Positions 1 through 11,946 of a stretch of DNA of 64,000 nt are shown piece by piece. A program made the translations under genes and the position numbers. The notes under the pieces were generated by a model, which was given only the letters and a program-made list of their open reading frames with translations, was not told where the DNA came from and ran no database searches. The first letter of the stretch is position 1. Every line of letters begins with the position of its first letter. Origin of the DNA: Amia ocellicauda. Taxonomy: Eukaryota; Chordata; Actinopteri; Amiiformes; Amiidae. The DNA lies in the NCBI RefSeq assembly GCF_036373705.1, contig NC_089867.1:24571323-24635322 (forward strand), written 5' to 3'.

Positions 1-1406
1 TCAATCAGTCTCAGTTTGTTATGGTCAGTACAGCAGTGCAGTCTGGTCCAGACAGCAGCAAGCCATTCTACAGCTACGAACAATAGCGGTGCATCACCCG
101 AGCGTCATGTGACCGGGGTGGGGGAGAGACGTCTGACCGCAGCCGGACAGAGCAGTTCTAAACCGACATCGAAACCGTGTCCTCTTGCAGAAACTGCGAG
201 TCTGATAGACCTTTATCGCTGTCAGGGCCCAGTAAAACCTGCTTCACCACAGCGACATAGTTTCGACTATGTGGCAAGTGCTGAACTGCGAGACTGAACT
301 ATCATTTTTTTTCTTTTAGTCAGCAAGTTACAGAAACAGGCCCTGAAGGAAAGAAAAACAAGACAGCGAGGAGAAACAGATTTCCTCTTGAGAGAAAGAG
401 ATCTGTCTAGTTGCTAGCTGTTGACAGGCCTCCATCATTGCAGCAGCTAGAACACACTCACTGCTTTAATATTCGAATCAGACTCCGGAGAGCTCTTTAA
501 AAGCATCTCTGCGACACTGCTCGTTTCGTGCGTTTATGCCTCTAAGTGTGCCAGATCCCTCTCCGGCCTGTAGCGATTACTTATCATTGCTACAAGTCCT
601 CACTGATGCCAGAAGCGCAGACACAACTTTAAGCCCTTCCAGCTTGCATGAGGCGATTTGCCAGTGGAAATGAGCTTAATTACTTAATGAATGGGCAGCT
701 CACACACAGGGCTCGCGCTCAGCTCTGGCTAATTAAGAGGTTGGGTTCGTGCCAGCGGAGACCCACCTGCACCTCGGATCGGCGCTCTCTCGGGCACTGT
801 GTCCAACCTCTCCTGACTGCCCACACTACCAGAGTGCAACCATTCACATGCCACCCCAAGCACTAATTGTATCCACTGGGAGAGGTGCTGTACCCCCAAA
901 CCTGATCATCAGGACACCCTGCCGCACTCCCCGTCTGTCAGCGCTATCCTTCCTCCGCCATGTCTGTCTCCCAGTCCCCTCCAGTGGACTGCAGTACCCT
1001 GACACCATGGCTTCATGTCAACTTCCTCTACTGCTCATTCGGACTCAAATCGTTTCTCTTTCAACCCAATAGGATCAGGGGAAAGAATGATCAACTGCCC
1101 ACTTTACTGCTCAGTTCTCACCATCACATACACTTGGCATTTGCCCATCATGCCTACTGCCTTAGTGGCTGAGCTGGCACAGTAAAGGACGTTGTTCCTT
1201 CAGGGTCTCCAGACTCAGACACAATGTTCCTACTAATCATTTAATTAAAGAAAACCACGCATCGCCTCCCACAACACCATGCAATGCGTGATTTAATTAA
1301 TAAATTAGTCTACTTATCGATTGACTCACTGTATCGATTAAAAAAATACAGAACACCAGAAAACGACATAAAACCAGATTTTTAAAAAGAGACCGTGTCC
1401 ACTTAC
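1..1406. other. Intergenic, no gene recognised
   Basis: Reading frames here are short, lack recognisable domains and have no supporting splice pattern. The stretch alternates moderately GC-rich and AT-rich sequence and ends in an AT-rich segment (about 1,220-1,390). By human synteny the PLEKHG5 gene would lie to the left on the minus strand, so this could be its first intron or upstream region. That is inference only. Confidence 0.5.
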
Positions 1407-1494
1407 TCAGCTTGAGCCGCAACCCGAGCCAGTTCCGCGGCGGCGACCCGTATCTGTGCAGAACCGAGTTCATGGTCCACTTGTTGGGCACCAT
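1407..1494 (-). CDS. Candidate first coding exon, possibly PLEKHG5 (weak)
   Basis: On the minus strand an ATG at 1494 opens a frame beginning MVPNKWTMNSVLHRY and ending GLRLKL, followed by a near-perfect donor (A|GTAAGT, intron starting at 1406). The stretch is GC-rich against AT-rich flanks, as expected of a 5' exon. In human, PLEKHG5 lies on the minus strand with its 5' end facing the NOL9 3' end, which matches this position. The final GLRLKL plus a split serine-type codon resembles the GLKLSKK stretch near the human PLEKHG5 N terminus. The resemblance is six residues only, and no second exon is in the window to confirm it. It could equally be a noncoding first exon or chance. Confidence 0.2.
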
Positions 1495-3727
1495 GGGGGC
1501 ATGGAGGTGGTCTCCGCTGGCTCTCTCTTCCCCGTCCAGAGGCTCTGTATCCCTGGCGGCACAGACACGCGTGTGCGGCGGTTATTGTCACTGAAGTCGC
1601 CCCCCAAAGACCCCCACACTCCGGCAGAGTCCAGCGTGTAGATGTGGAGGCTGTCTCCGGTCCAAATTGTTCCTCCACTGCTTTATTCCTCCCAACACAA
1701 TCTTGCGCTTTTTATTTTCTTCTCTTATCAACCCATCTCGGATGCAAAACCCGATCCACTCGCTCCATACTGGCTACAGTGCACAGACTGAACTCCCAAT
1801 TAGTGCTAAACTTACTGCCCGGTGAGTCATTTACATGCAAAATAGCTGTGCCCGTGAAATAACAATAATAGGATCATGAAAAATGAAACATGAGCTAGTA
1901 TATGAACTCACACAGCTAGACAGCGGTGCAAACACACAAGCACAGCAGGCATAATAACCTGTTGCATGTATCCTGCCCGCCGACACACAACGCTCTGGCA
2001 ACATTGTAGCAAACTGTTATTGTTGCGTCCTCCTACCTCCCGGCTCCGGTCTCAGTGCATCACGGGTGTGCGGCGTGTGTCGTGCTCTCCCGTCGTCTGC
2101 GCGTAGCTCACACCACACACAACATACATGTTTTCTTCCCCGGCTGCCTTTGCATCAGCCTTCCTCTCATAGTCCCCCAGTGGCTCTGCTGCCTCCTGTT
2201 GCAAAGTCTCCCCGCCGTGCAGACAGTCTGCCCCCCCCCGGATTTACGGCTCGTCCAGCATGGCAGCGGCGTTTTCCATTCATTCCCACAGTCAGCTCTT
2301 TTTTTTTAATAGGCTTTTTTTCTTAACCCCTTCATGCTCAGACCTTTCACTGTTTCACCACTAGGGGCGCAGTTTAGCTGGGTGTTAAAAGCAGGCGATA
2401 CTTCTCCCGTCACTCATCTAAACAGATCAAACTAGAGGCCAGATAGCTTAGCAGTAGTATATTCAGGTGAAGGCCACTCATATTCAGAAGCACAACTGCA
2501 TTACAAACTTTTACAGTGACTATCATTTTTGGAAGCACAAACCCAGCGTCTGATTTTCCAGGACAAGGCTGCAACGTCTGGTGTGTTATGGTATAAGAGT
2601 GTGGCACTGCCGAGCCGAAGTGCCCGCTGTGGAGCTGCAGCTCGGCGCAGTACTGGGCGACAGACCTGTCCACACTTATTGCATTGACTGCAAAGGCAAA
2701 CACTGGGATGTTGTGTCAGGCCCTCACACCTCTGTATGAATTCCTCTCTTGGTTCATTTATTTGCCCATTAAATAAATAAAAAGAAGACCTAACATTCAT
2801 CTACACAACATTTGGAACAAGTCAAAGTTGGAGTATAATTGAACGCTGTGGGAAATATCTTACATAAGCACAAATTGAAAGTTGACAGCTATGGGGTAAT
2901 AAAAACAAAACAGGTGTCCAGTTCTGTGCCGTTCTCAGCGTGTGTGTGTGTGTGTGTTGTTGTGTTCCCATGTTTAGAGTTATAGTGCTACTTGAATAAA
3001 AGGAGGAGGCAGGTTGTAATAGCTTAATTTGACATCACTTAAACCTGTTGAACCTAAACAATATGCTAGGGTGGTTCAACGTTAAACCACAAGCCTCACC
3101 CACACCGAGCACTGACTGCCGACTACTGCTGCGTTTTGATTGGCCCAAATATGTGCCCAGTTGGAGCCGGGCCACTGTGTGCGTCACTGAAAGAGCTGGC
3201 GTTTTAATGTATATATGTATATATAGATTGCTGCCTAACTCTCTTTCTTCTTGTTCTTGTTCTTCCCAGGCAGCTGGCCTCCACATTTGTGCTTTAGACA
3301 CCGCAGAGGTCTTTCAATCGCCGCCAAGTCCTCTCTCGCCCTGCCAGCCAGCCCATGTGTGGAGCATTATCCGCTCAGAGAGAAGAGGGCCGTGCTCTGG
3401 AGCAAACACGGCGCTCCTACTTCAAACGCCGCGCTATAAAACAATCATGGGGCGTCGCGAACAACAAGTCCGAGGCCTGGTCCATACTCACTGCCCCTCC
3501 CCTGACTAGCTCTCAACCCCCTCCACTTCGAACGCAGCCTGAAGAGCATCAGGGGAGCTGAAAACATCGCCTTCCCCCTCATCCCCTGCCTGATCACTTG
3601 TTTCATAGTTGTCAACTCACCCCTATTTCACAAGACAACTCCTCTCATTTGACCCCTTCACATGATTTCTCCTGTACGTCTCCGGTGTAGCAAAGAAATT
3701 CACAGCAAAACCTCAAAATCCAGCCCA
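1495..3727. other. Intergenic, no gene recognised
   Basis: No domain-bearing frame is visible on either strand. A short (TG)n run sits at about 2,939-2,957. GC-rich patches at 1,990-2,280 and 3,100-3,560 hold short frames without recognisable content. They might be promoter or UTR sequence of the neighbouring gene, but nothing in the sequence decides this. Confidence 0.5.
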
Positions 3728-4258
3728 GAACATAAGACATTTTCCCAAATTGTCTCTTCAGCCACATCGCTGGGGAGTTTGTTCAGATTGTGACGCCTCT
3801 CTGTGTGAAGAAGTGTCTCCTGTTTTCTGTCTTGAATGCCTTGAAGCCCAATTTCCATTTGTGTCCCCGGGTGCGTGTGTCCCTGCTGATCTGGAAAAGC
3901 TCCTCTGGTTTGATGTGGTCGATGCCTTTCATGATTTTGAAGACTTGGATCAAGTCCCCACGTAGTCTCCTCTGTTCCAGGGTGAAAAGGTTCAGGTCCT
4001 CAGTCTCTCAGTAGGACATTCCCTTCAGACCTGGAATAAGTCTGGTTGCTCTCCTCTGAACTGCCTCTAGAGCAGCGATATCTTTCTTGAAGTGTGGAGC
4101 CCAGAACTGTCCACAGTATCCAGATGAGCTCTAACTAGTGCATTGTACAGTCTGAACATCACTGCCCTTGTTCTCAATTCTACACTTTTGACAATATACC
4201 CTAGCATTGTGTTTGCCTTTTGTATTGCTTCCCCACATTGTTTGGACGAGGAAAGCAA
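3728..4258 (-). mobile_element. CR1-like LINE 3' fragment, minus orientation
   Basis: Read on the minus strand, this is the 3' end of a non-LTR retrotransposon of the kind common in fish. Broken frames still show the C-terminal reverse-transcriptase tail (a RLRGDLIQVFKIMKG-like stretch over about 3,920-3,970). A second copy lies at 45,270-45,745. The element ends in a TTCTTATGTTCT-type octamer tail, seen here as the reverse complement at about 3,728-3,740, like the terminal octamers of CR1 elements. Between the body and the tail this copy has lost about 90 bp that the other copy retains. It is dead on arrival and 5'-truncated. Assignment to CR1 rather than L2 rests on the tail. Confidence 0.75.
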
Positions 4259-6620
4259 ATAGACCCCCTCACTCTAACTCTCCCTCACTTCTATCGCTCC
4301 ATGCTGTGTGTTTTTTCAATTATGATTTAGTGTAGACACCTGCGTGGGACCCCCAGTGAAAAGTGGTCAGACAGATTCATATCACGTTCTCTTTAGTGTG
4401 TTTTCTGGGTTGTATTCACTTTCAGAATCGGGAGATCGCAAATGCAGAGCTCGATTGGTGGATTCCCATTCCTCTCAGTGTCGTTTTAACTCTCTGCCTC
4501 TTTTCAGCTTGAATCCCTGCTAAGATATTAATATTTAGATTAAATATCTTCAGTATCTTCCTATTTGGAAGAGAGTTCTGCCCCCCGTTCACAAAATGAG
4601 CTGCACTTTTTCCATCTGCAACTGAAGCCCAGAAAAAAAACAACAACAATGGTTCAAGCTGTGCCATGTGATTTCCGCTGTGGCACTTTTACACATCTCT
4701 TCACTAGGTGTGTCGAGACAGAGGGTGGCTGCTTCCTTCGCTGAGAGAGAGCCGGACAAACAGGCAAATCGCCGAATTGGGTACGATTACCTGATCGTGT
4801 TCAATATAGCTAAAGTTAAAACCTCAAGATATTCTGGTTGAATTTGTATTCAGTAGCAAGGACCCCTCTCTCTGTCTCACTCTGCCCCCCACACACAAAC
4901 ACACTCGCACAGACCAGTTCAATCTTGGCACAGCCCTCATAAATACTGGCAGAAAAGGAGGTGAAGGACTCCGCAGACAGAGGCTCCTGTTTAAATGGCC
5001 TCTTCAACAGCTTAGCAACCCGGAGTGCTTCAGAAACAAACAAGCCCTCTCTCTCTCCCTCTCTCTCCCTCACACCCACACACGGCAGCCAGCGTCTGAG
5101 TCTGACCGAGGTGGGGGGGCGGATCAGACGGCCACCTAATTCAGGCCGCAGATGCTGCCCATCACCCCTCGCTCTGCTCCTTCCCCTGGTCTCGCGCATC
5201 TCCGACCTTCCTGGAGCTGAGCCTGTGCCGTCGAGGACTCTGTGCCCGCCGGGTGACTTCTGCTCCATATGTAAGCTTCGTCTTTTGCAATGAAGAAATT
5301 AAGCAATGGGGATTGGTTTCGTATCAGGCAATCCTGTCCACATGCCCGTATACACTTTCCTAGTTCGTATTCCCCCGGGTTAAGGATACACTGACGGTGG
5401 GTTGACTGCTTGATTTTCAGCTCCCATCGGGATCGACCCAGAATACACCCTCTAGGGAACAGAGCGGTATCCTGGGTAATTTTGACTGAAAATATTTGTG
5501 TGTACGTTCAATGATGGGTGATAAATATCAGGAAATGTAACTGAGAGCTTTCGCTATTGAGAGACACCCTGCAGGTGAAATACGTGTAAGTTGGCAACGA
5601 ATGGCATTCCCCCCCCGCCCTGCTCTCAGGACCGAGTTTTAACATGATGGAATCCGCAGGAATTCCTCGAGAGAACAGGGGTGTCTCGGCCTCACCCCCG
5701 CACGGCGCCGGTGGAAGCGAGCCACTTCATCTTGGCTGGCGAAGATCGTAAATAAATAAAACAGATCATCTATTTTTAAAATGGGGTGTCACTCGAAAAC
5801 GGAGGTGTGCGTGTGTCAGCAGGGTTTGATCTTTTCTTTGAGGGTCCTATGCCGGCTCGAGGAGATCCCAGACACCGGGTCACAGTCCGGCACTGCAGCA
5901 GCAGTTTGGAGCAGTTTAGCCCTGTGAAGGTAGTCAGGATTTAAAAGTGTCCAGAGAATCCATTTAATTAGTGGAGAGGGACGAAGTTGCCAGTAGCGGC
6001 TGGGACACCACCTCCCCCCTCAGCTCCTCCCTATCGCCTCGTCTTCCTTCCTTTTACAGACGCCTGTCCCCCCTCCACCCCCAGCTCTGCTCAAGTGAGC
6101 CAGTCACACACCCGATAAAGCAGAGGCTCAAATTGCCGCGTCTCGAGCAGATGGCAGCCCTGCATCCCTGCTGTGTCCCCCCTGGCTACAGTGCAGGAGC
6201 GGTACATGACAGTGTGTCAACTTCCAATTAGTGGAATTAAGAGGCTCTTACCAGGGTGTGTTTTTGTGAAGATGTAGGCGAGGTCTGGAGACACTGTTCT
6301 GCACAGGGCGTAATTACCGTATATAGAATTACTCTTCTTTACAGGGTCCCCCCCAACCCAGGAAGCTGCTATTCAATGCACAAGAAAAGCCAAACTGTCA
6401 TTCTTTGCACCAATCAGCCATTCTCAACAGAGAACTTTACTGCCCCCCAGTGGCAAACAGAGAACTACACTTTAATGCCCATTTACCCATATTTCTGGGA
6501 GTATCTTATATAGATGCATGAACAGTGTGCACATGTGTGTGTGTGTGTGTGAGAATAAAATACACATCCATAAAGATGCTACACCGTCTCTGCGCACAAC
6601 GGGACTCCAACAGACACTGT
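4259..6620. other. Intergenic with a GC-rich island
   Basis: No gene is recognised. A GC-rich stretch at about 5,090-5,260 holds an open minus-strand frame (4,816-5,268) of low complexity with no domain I can name. It may be a promoter or first exon for a gene to the left. Another mixed segment at 5,980-6,180 is pyrimidine-rich. A (TG)n run lies at about 6,535-6,551. The end of this interval abuts the NOL9 poly(A) site. Confidence 0.5.
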
Positions 6621-6636
6621 TAGACAAATGAAATGC

Positions 6637-6642
6637 TTTATT
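6637..6642 (-). terminator. nol9: NOL9 poly(A) signal
   Basis: The plus-strand TTTATT reads AATAAA on the minus strand, about 890 bp beyond the NOL9 stop codon. Cleavage would be expected near 6,615-6,625. The interval 6,643-7,532 is then the 3' UTR. It contains G- and C-rich runs and short frames without domains. No canonical AATAAA closer to the stop was noticed, but variant signals could be used. Confidence 0.55.
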
Positions 6643-7532
6643 ACATTAATAAACTCTTCCTCTCTCCCAGCGGTACGGATACACAAACAAAGAAAATGGA
6701 TAAACAACGACTAGAGTCCCGCAGGTCGTGGCAGCTGCGAGGCCGGCGGTGCGGACACCTGCAGACACTGGACCGCAAGGGAGGCCTGTATCCGGAGGGA
6801 CTCGGCTGAAAAACTCCAAGTTCCCAGAGATACGGAAATCGGACAGCAACGACGGCGGCACAACCAAGAGCACGGCGTGGGTGGGATGTTGAAACACAGT
6901 ATTGTGGCTTCCTTCCGAGACCCTGGACGTACTGGAGGACAGCACTGCGAACGCAGCACCCCCCCGGTGCGGACTGGGGGTCTGTCTGCGGAAGCGAGCG
7001 GCTATACTCGTCTGTTTGGGTTTATCCTGCCCCATGTTAAGTTGAGGGAAGAGACGGGGTTTGTGGCGATTGGTCAGCTGGCCTTGTCACAGACCGAGGC
7101 AGCCAATCAGCAGCTGCCTTCACTAGAGCCGCCCAGAACCAGTTCCAGTGGGAGAAACCGGGACGAGTTTCTCAAATATAAAACAATAAAAAGGCAAATC
7201 AGTGTCGGGCTGGTTTTCCTTCACTCAGTCTCTGAACCCCGCCTTCAAAATTAATCCAAAAGTACTGAACATGCTGGGGGGGCAGGGTCCCCAAAACAAA
7301 ACAAAGCAAAACCAAAACAATTCTCTTCAGCGCAAGTTATCGAGTTCACATCAGACTGTCCGCTGACAGGATCTCCGTCACGGTCTCTGGGGGCATGTGG
7401 CGCCGGAGGGGGCGGTACCGGGGGTGTCGTGTGGCTCCCTGTTCCGGGGGTGGGGGTGGAGGGTGGAGGGTGGAGGGACCGGTGTGGCGGTGACTGTGGG
7501 TGGGGGGGTGCCAGAGGTCCCAGGCGACAGAT

Positions 7533-9897
7533 CTACAGGTGCTCCCTCCTCCTCAGGCCCTTGCGGACCCGCAGTTTCCCCGCGCCCGAGATCTCGAAGC
7601 TGTAGTCCAGCGTGACGTAGGGTCGCTCACCCTCGACGCCCGTCTGAAACACACACGCAACACACACACACACGCATGTGAGCAGCAGAGAACACATCAC
7701 AGATGACATCACACATCTGAGCAGCTACTGCATCTAGTATAATCTACTGAACACAACCTGGACCGGTCCTGTGCGGATGCGAGTCGTGTACCGACCGCAT
7801 GGGAAGCGTGTCGGTTTCCAGGGGGCGGGGGGGCTCACCTGTGTCCTGTAGAGGGTGTGTGGCAGCGTCACCCCCCCCACTAGCAGGCAGTTGACCCGTC
7901 GCAGGAGGGAGGGGTCCAGGGGGGTCACCACGTAATAAAGCTCCCGGGCCATGTCCACCCCTCGCAGCACGCCTGGGGACGCAGACAGAGGGAGGGAAAG
8001 AGACGCAGAACAGTTAGTGCTTTAAACACAGTGACGGTTTCTGTTTCTGTCTCTTAATCCCTGGCCCACGGAACCGAACACTGAAATAGAACACAGCGAA
8101 GTCGGAACCGCTGAACCGAGCCGCCGCTGCCACCCCCCCCCGGCACGTCCGCACACTCACCGAAGCCCAGGCACTGGCAGACGGGTATGTGAGAGAGCAG
8201 CACTGGACCCCCAGTACCCCCCACCTTCTCCGCCAGGTAGCACAGCCCCACCAGGCTGCCGTTGGCCGTGTAGAGCACGTGGGCCGGGGACACGTCACAG
8301 TGCGTCACCCGCAGAGCCACCGCAGACATCGGCACCTGACACAAACACACGGAGAGACACTTAATTAATACACAATAGTCCAACACTGAGCAACATGTTT
8401 TAGAAGAGCTGCTCTACACTGACACACAACAATCCTCGACTCATTCAAATGCAATAGTAGCCACTTTCAGACACACAAAAACACGGACAGGGCTCCAGAA
8501 CAGCACACAGTTGCACTTTACTGCACGTGCACTGCACAGAAATCACCACATTCGTTATACCCATGTCATATCAAGCTAAGGGTTTACCTGGTACGGGGTG
8601 ATGCAGTGCAGGGGCCGCACGGGGCCGGGCTGTGGGTCCTGCAGCTGGCTGAAGTATCCCAGCAGGGACAGGTCCCGGAGCACGTTGCTGCGGTACGTCC
8701 TGCGCACAAAGACACGCGCTCAATGCCAACACACAACATGGTCTCCTACTGGGAGCACAGGCTGGGGGCTCTCCATCGAACACCGCAGAGGAAAGACCGC
8801 CTGTCCCACGCGACTTCAAGATCATTGGAGGCATTTTACATTATATTCCTCCCTCTCCACCTTTCCCTCCCTCCTTTCTGTGACCTCATGTCTTTCTCAT
8901 CTAAAAAACTCAAACCCTTACGTGTTCTGGGCCTCCCCCGCTCCCTCATACTCCGACTGGACGCTGATAAGTGTGTGACTCTCGGCCGACAGGGGGTCAT
9001 CGGGCTCCTCCCCCTCGGCAGCCAGGGCTGACCTCTGACCCCGCGGCGTGGTGATCCAGCCAGGGGCGGAGCTCAGATTGGCGTGGCTGAGGGCGGGGAA
9101 CTGGGCGGAGTCTCCGTGACTGAGCTGCACCACATGAGTGACGGACAGCAGGCGGATCAGGTCCACCAGCAACTGGAGTCCAAACCCTAGACCAGAGAGA
9201 GCAGTAAAGAGTGGTAAATAAACCGCATTTACCACAGAATGCCCCTTACATTTATCATCCAGAACCAGTTGGTCAACCTGCACAAAAAAGACACAGTACA
9301 GACCAAGTGGGAGTCTATTAGGTGCTTTATTGTATGAGGGAGAAAGAAAAAACGGGCGTTGTCCCACTCCGGCCCTGACCTTTGACCCAGCCCATAGTGT
9401 TGATGACGATGGGCGTCTCTCTCCTGTAGGAGCGCCACAGGAACTTGACCGAGTCCATGTAGCGGTCCAGGTCCCGCTCGCAGGAGCTCTCCCCGTAGAA
9501 CACCATCTTGTCTGGGGAGCGCTGGTGAGTGAAGGGCACACCTGGAGAGAGAGAGTAAAAGTAGGTTCTGCATCCATAGCAGCAAAACTATTCGTGCCAC
9601 CGAATTGTTTATACAGGGGCTCGAACTACCAGAACGGGCAGCTGTGATTGGCTGCACGGCCCTGTCCTCTTGCCCACAGTTTCCAGCTTGGCCCGGCAGA
9701 CTGAACGAAGGGCTGAGACTGAGCACGGAGAGAGACAGGGAGAGAGAGAGATGGGGATACACAGATATAGAGAGACAGAGAGATAGAGATGTACATACCC
9801 AGCAGAGGCTCTGTAATAGAGAGCAGAGACAGACAGCCGGGGGGTGTGAACTCAGTCTGTCCCAGATCACACTCCAGATACTCCACACTGACAGTAC

Positions 9898-9972
<75 letters not shown>

Positions 9973-10716
9973 TAGCATTGAACAGGGTCAATGGCTACAG
10001 AAACACATTTTTACATACATAAACACACACACAAATATATATACAGCTCTGGAAATTAAGAGACTACTCCAAGTTCTGAAATCAAATACACATATATACA
10101 ATACATAGTGTTTACATCAAGATTTCGAGACCTGGGTGGCCATCTTGGTATGTACAAAGGCTGATGTCGAACGAACGCCTCTGATTGGCTGACGAACAAA
10201 TCGCAATCTCCAATTATACCCGAACATACTCAGAGACGCACACACAGACCACCGGAGCCGCACACACGAACACAGAGGGACTCACTGGTTGAGCAGCGTG
10301 TTGATGAGGTGTCTGTTGAAGGTGGACTTCCCCATGTTCTTGCTCCCGCACACCAGGATCACCGGACAGCCGTCTGAGTCCTCTGTGAAGACAGGCGGAC
10401 CGTCCGCAGTCAAACACACATCCCACGATGTACGACACACAACAACAAACTACATTCGTCTGGTTGGCCAGGAGCAGTTCAATATGACTGACGCCGTCCG
10501 ATTCGCAGGATGAACCTGTACTGGGCCATGTCATACCTCGACAGGCGCTGACCAGTTGGTCGATGGCGTTCCGGTAACTCTGTGACATCACCAGACCCCC
10601 GCCGCCCTGCAGGGGGAGCATCCCGATGGCCGAGAGGGGGCAGTCCAGGGTCACTGGCTGGACAGCACGCTCCTTCTGTGGAACAAATCACAGGACACGG
10701 GGGTCAGAGATACCGC

Positions 10717-10747
<31 letters not shown>

Positions 10748-11876
10748 CGCGGGGGGGCTCCCTCACCGCGCTGAAGCCGAACAGCTGGCGGTGCTCGGGC
10801 AGGCTGCTCAGGAAGCGGGTCAGAGGGGTGTCCAGCGGCTCCAGCAGGACCAGGCAAGAGTTGGAGGTGACGCCGCTCCTCAGGCCCCGCCACGCCTCTG
10901 TGGACACAGCGGGAATCGCGATTTACAGACTACATAAACACAGGCCTGGATCTGAACCGTGCCTCAAATTAAACCACACACGTGTCGTCTGTATCTGTCC
11001 GTTACCTGTGGGCAGGTACTTGCGGACGAGGGACTTGGCCTCCAGCCGGCGCTCTTTCTTGGTGCGGCCACTGGCGGTGTGGCCCAGCGCGGTGAGGCTC
11101 AGGGGGCAGTGGGTGGGTGGGGAGAAGACGGGGTATGGCTGCTGGCCCTCCTCCACGGTGAAGCCCAGCACCTCCACCCTCCCGTATAGGCAGGTCAGCC
11201 GGCACCTGCCCCGGAACACCAGCGTCTGTGAGAGAGAGAGAGATCGAATTGTGAGAGGACACCCGGCACACCCAAGACCAAAACCAGCAATTTTAATTAA
11301 TTAACGAGGATCGGTGAGAGGGAGAGCTAGAGAGCCCACCTGCCCAGGCGTCATGACCAGCAGTGTCCGGTTCCTGTCCTCGTCCCAGGCAGCTTGGTAC
11401 GCCGGCCAGGGGGTGCCGTCCTCCATGTCGGCCGAGTCCTCCGCGCTGGGCTCCGTGCCAGAGCTGGTCAGGCCGTTCTGCTGCGCCATCTCGGCGTAGG
11501 ATGACCACTGGTCCGACTCCTCCCAGTTCGTGGAGTCGCGCTGGCGAGAGGGGGCGGGCGAGAGGGACGGGGAGGCGTCTCTGGCCCTCACCCTGGAACC
11601 CCCGTTGGTGTGCGCGTGCGATCTGCCCTCGGCGCTCGCTCCGGGACGGGCCGCCGGGGGACAGTCCCCATCTCGGGATGGCACGGGCTTGGCGCGGTGT
11701 TTCAGTCTCTTGAGGCTCGGGTGCCCCCTGCTGGCCGCCTGGCAGTACTTGGTGCCCAAAGCCGAGACGGGACTCAGGGCACAGGTCTCCATCTGTGACG
11801 CCGGCTTCTTTTTCCTCTTCTTGCCCTCGCCCATGCGCTGCCCCCTGGCTTTACTGTTGGAGACTGGCACCTTCAT
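7533..11876 (-). CDS. nol9: NOL9, polynucleotide 5'-hydroxyl kinase
   Basis: Twelve exons on the minus strand join in frame: 11876-11340, 11225-11006, 10897-10767, 10675-10537, 10382-10286, 9896-9799, 9541-9380, 9186-8922, 8699-8588, 8335-8161, 7972-7839, 7643-7533. The product is 726 residues (human about 702). NOL9 is the nucleolar Grc3-family kinase that works with LAS1L in ITS2 processing for 28S rRNA. The N terminus is basic and low-complexity (KKRKKK near residue 19). The Walker A loop is GSKNMGKST at about 355-363. A Walker B-like block, VEYLECDLGQTEF, lies at about 379-391, followed by the family block NTMGWV. The C-terminal half matches family order (VALRVTHCDVSP, CQCLGFG, VNCLLVGG). 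All introns are GT-AG and phases agree. The start is the first ATG of the GC-rich exon; a splice-acceptor-like TTTTTTCAG upstream at 11,944 suggests a noncoding first exon. Identification is firm; exact exon ends are my reading of splice consensus. Confidence 0.94.
9901..9970. repeat. (GA)n/(CT)n microsatellite at NOL9 splice acceptor
   Basis: About 70 bp of nearly pure AG dinucleotide on the plus strand. On the NOL9 strand it reads (CT)n and runs directly into GCAG, the 3' splice site of the exon beginning at 9,896. It therefore forms that intron's polypyrimidine tract. Shorter GA runs occur at 10,722-10,747 (same gene, next to the exon ending at 10,767) and 11,229-11,243 (before exon 2). 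Confidence 0.95.
10041..10090. mobile_element. Tc1-type terminal repeat relic
   Basis: The stretch TACAGCTCTGGAAATTAAGA and the bases after it resemble the terminal inverted repeat start of a common fish Tc1-like family, with a TA immediately before it. No transposase or second terminus follows within the intron, so it is a solo or truncated end. It lies in NOL9 intron 5. Family assignment is from memory of the motif. Confidence 0.45.
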
Positions 11877-11942
11877 TTTTGTTCTTTAACCTGGTTTTAA
11901 AAGCACTCTATTCTACTCGGGGCACAACATTCAAGCAGAAAA

Positions 11943-11946
11943 GCTG
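11943..11946 (-). promoter_or_regulatory. nol9: Likely 3' splice site of NOL9 5' UTR intron
   Basis: On the minus strand CCTTTTTTCAG precedes position 11,943, giving about 66 nt of 5' UTR before the ATG at 11,876. This is a good acceptor with a T-rich tract. It implies an upstream noncoding exon, for which the best candidate is the CpG-rich block near 13,025-13,150. Confidence 0.4.

Noticed and set aside
1403-1678. 91-codon minus-strand frame overlapping the candidate exon
   Set aside because: It begins at GTG rather than ATG and runs straight through the strong donor at 1,406; the shorter ATG frame fits the splice site better.
4816-5268. 150-codon minus-strand frame in a GC-rich island
   Set aside because: Low-complexity Arg/Glu/Gly composition with no domain; more likely promoter or noncoding exon sequence.
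6646-7035. 129-codon minus-strand frame downstream of NOL9
   Set aside because: It lies in the NOL9 3' UTR before the poly(A) signal and shows no recognisable domain or splice support.
10582-11304. 240-codon plus-strand frame across NOL9 exons 2-4
   Set aside because: It is the antisense shadow of GC-rich exons and crosses (GA)n repeats; the minus-strand exons are conserved NOL9.
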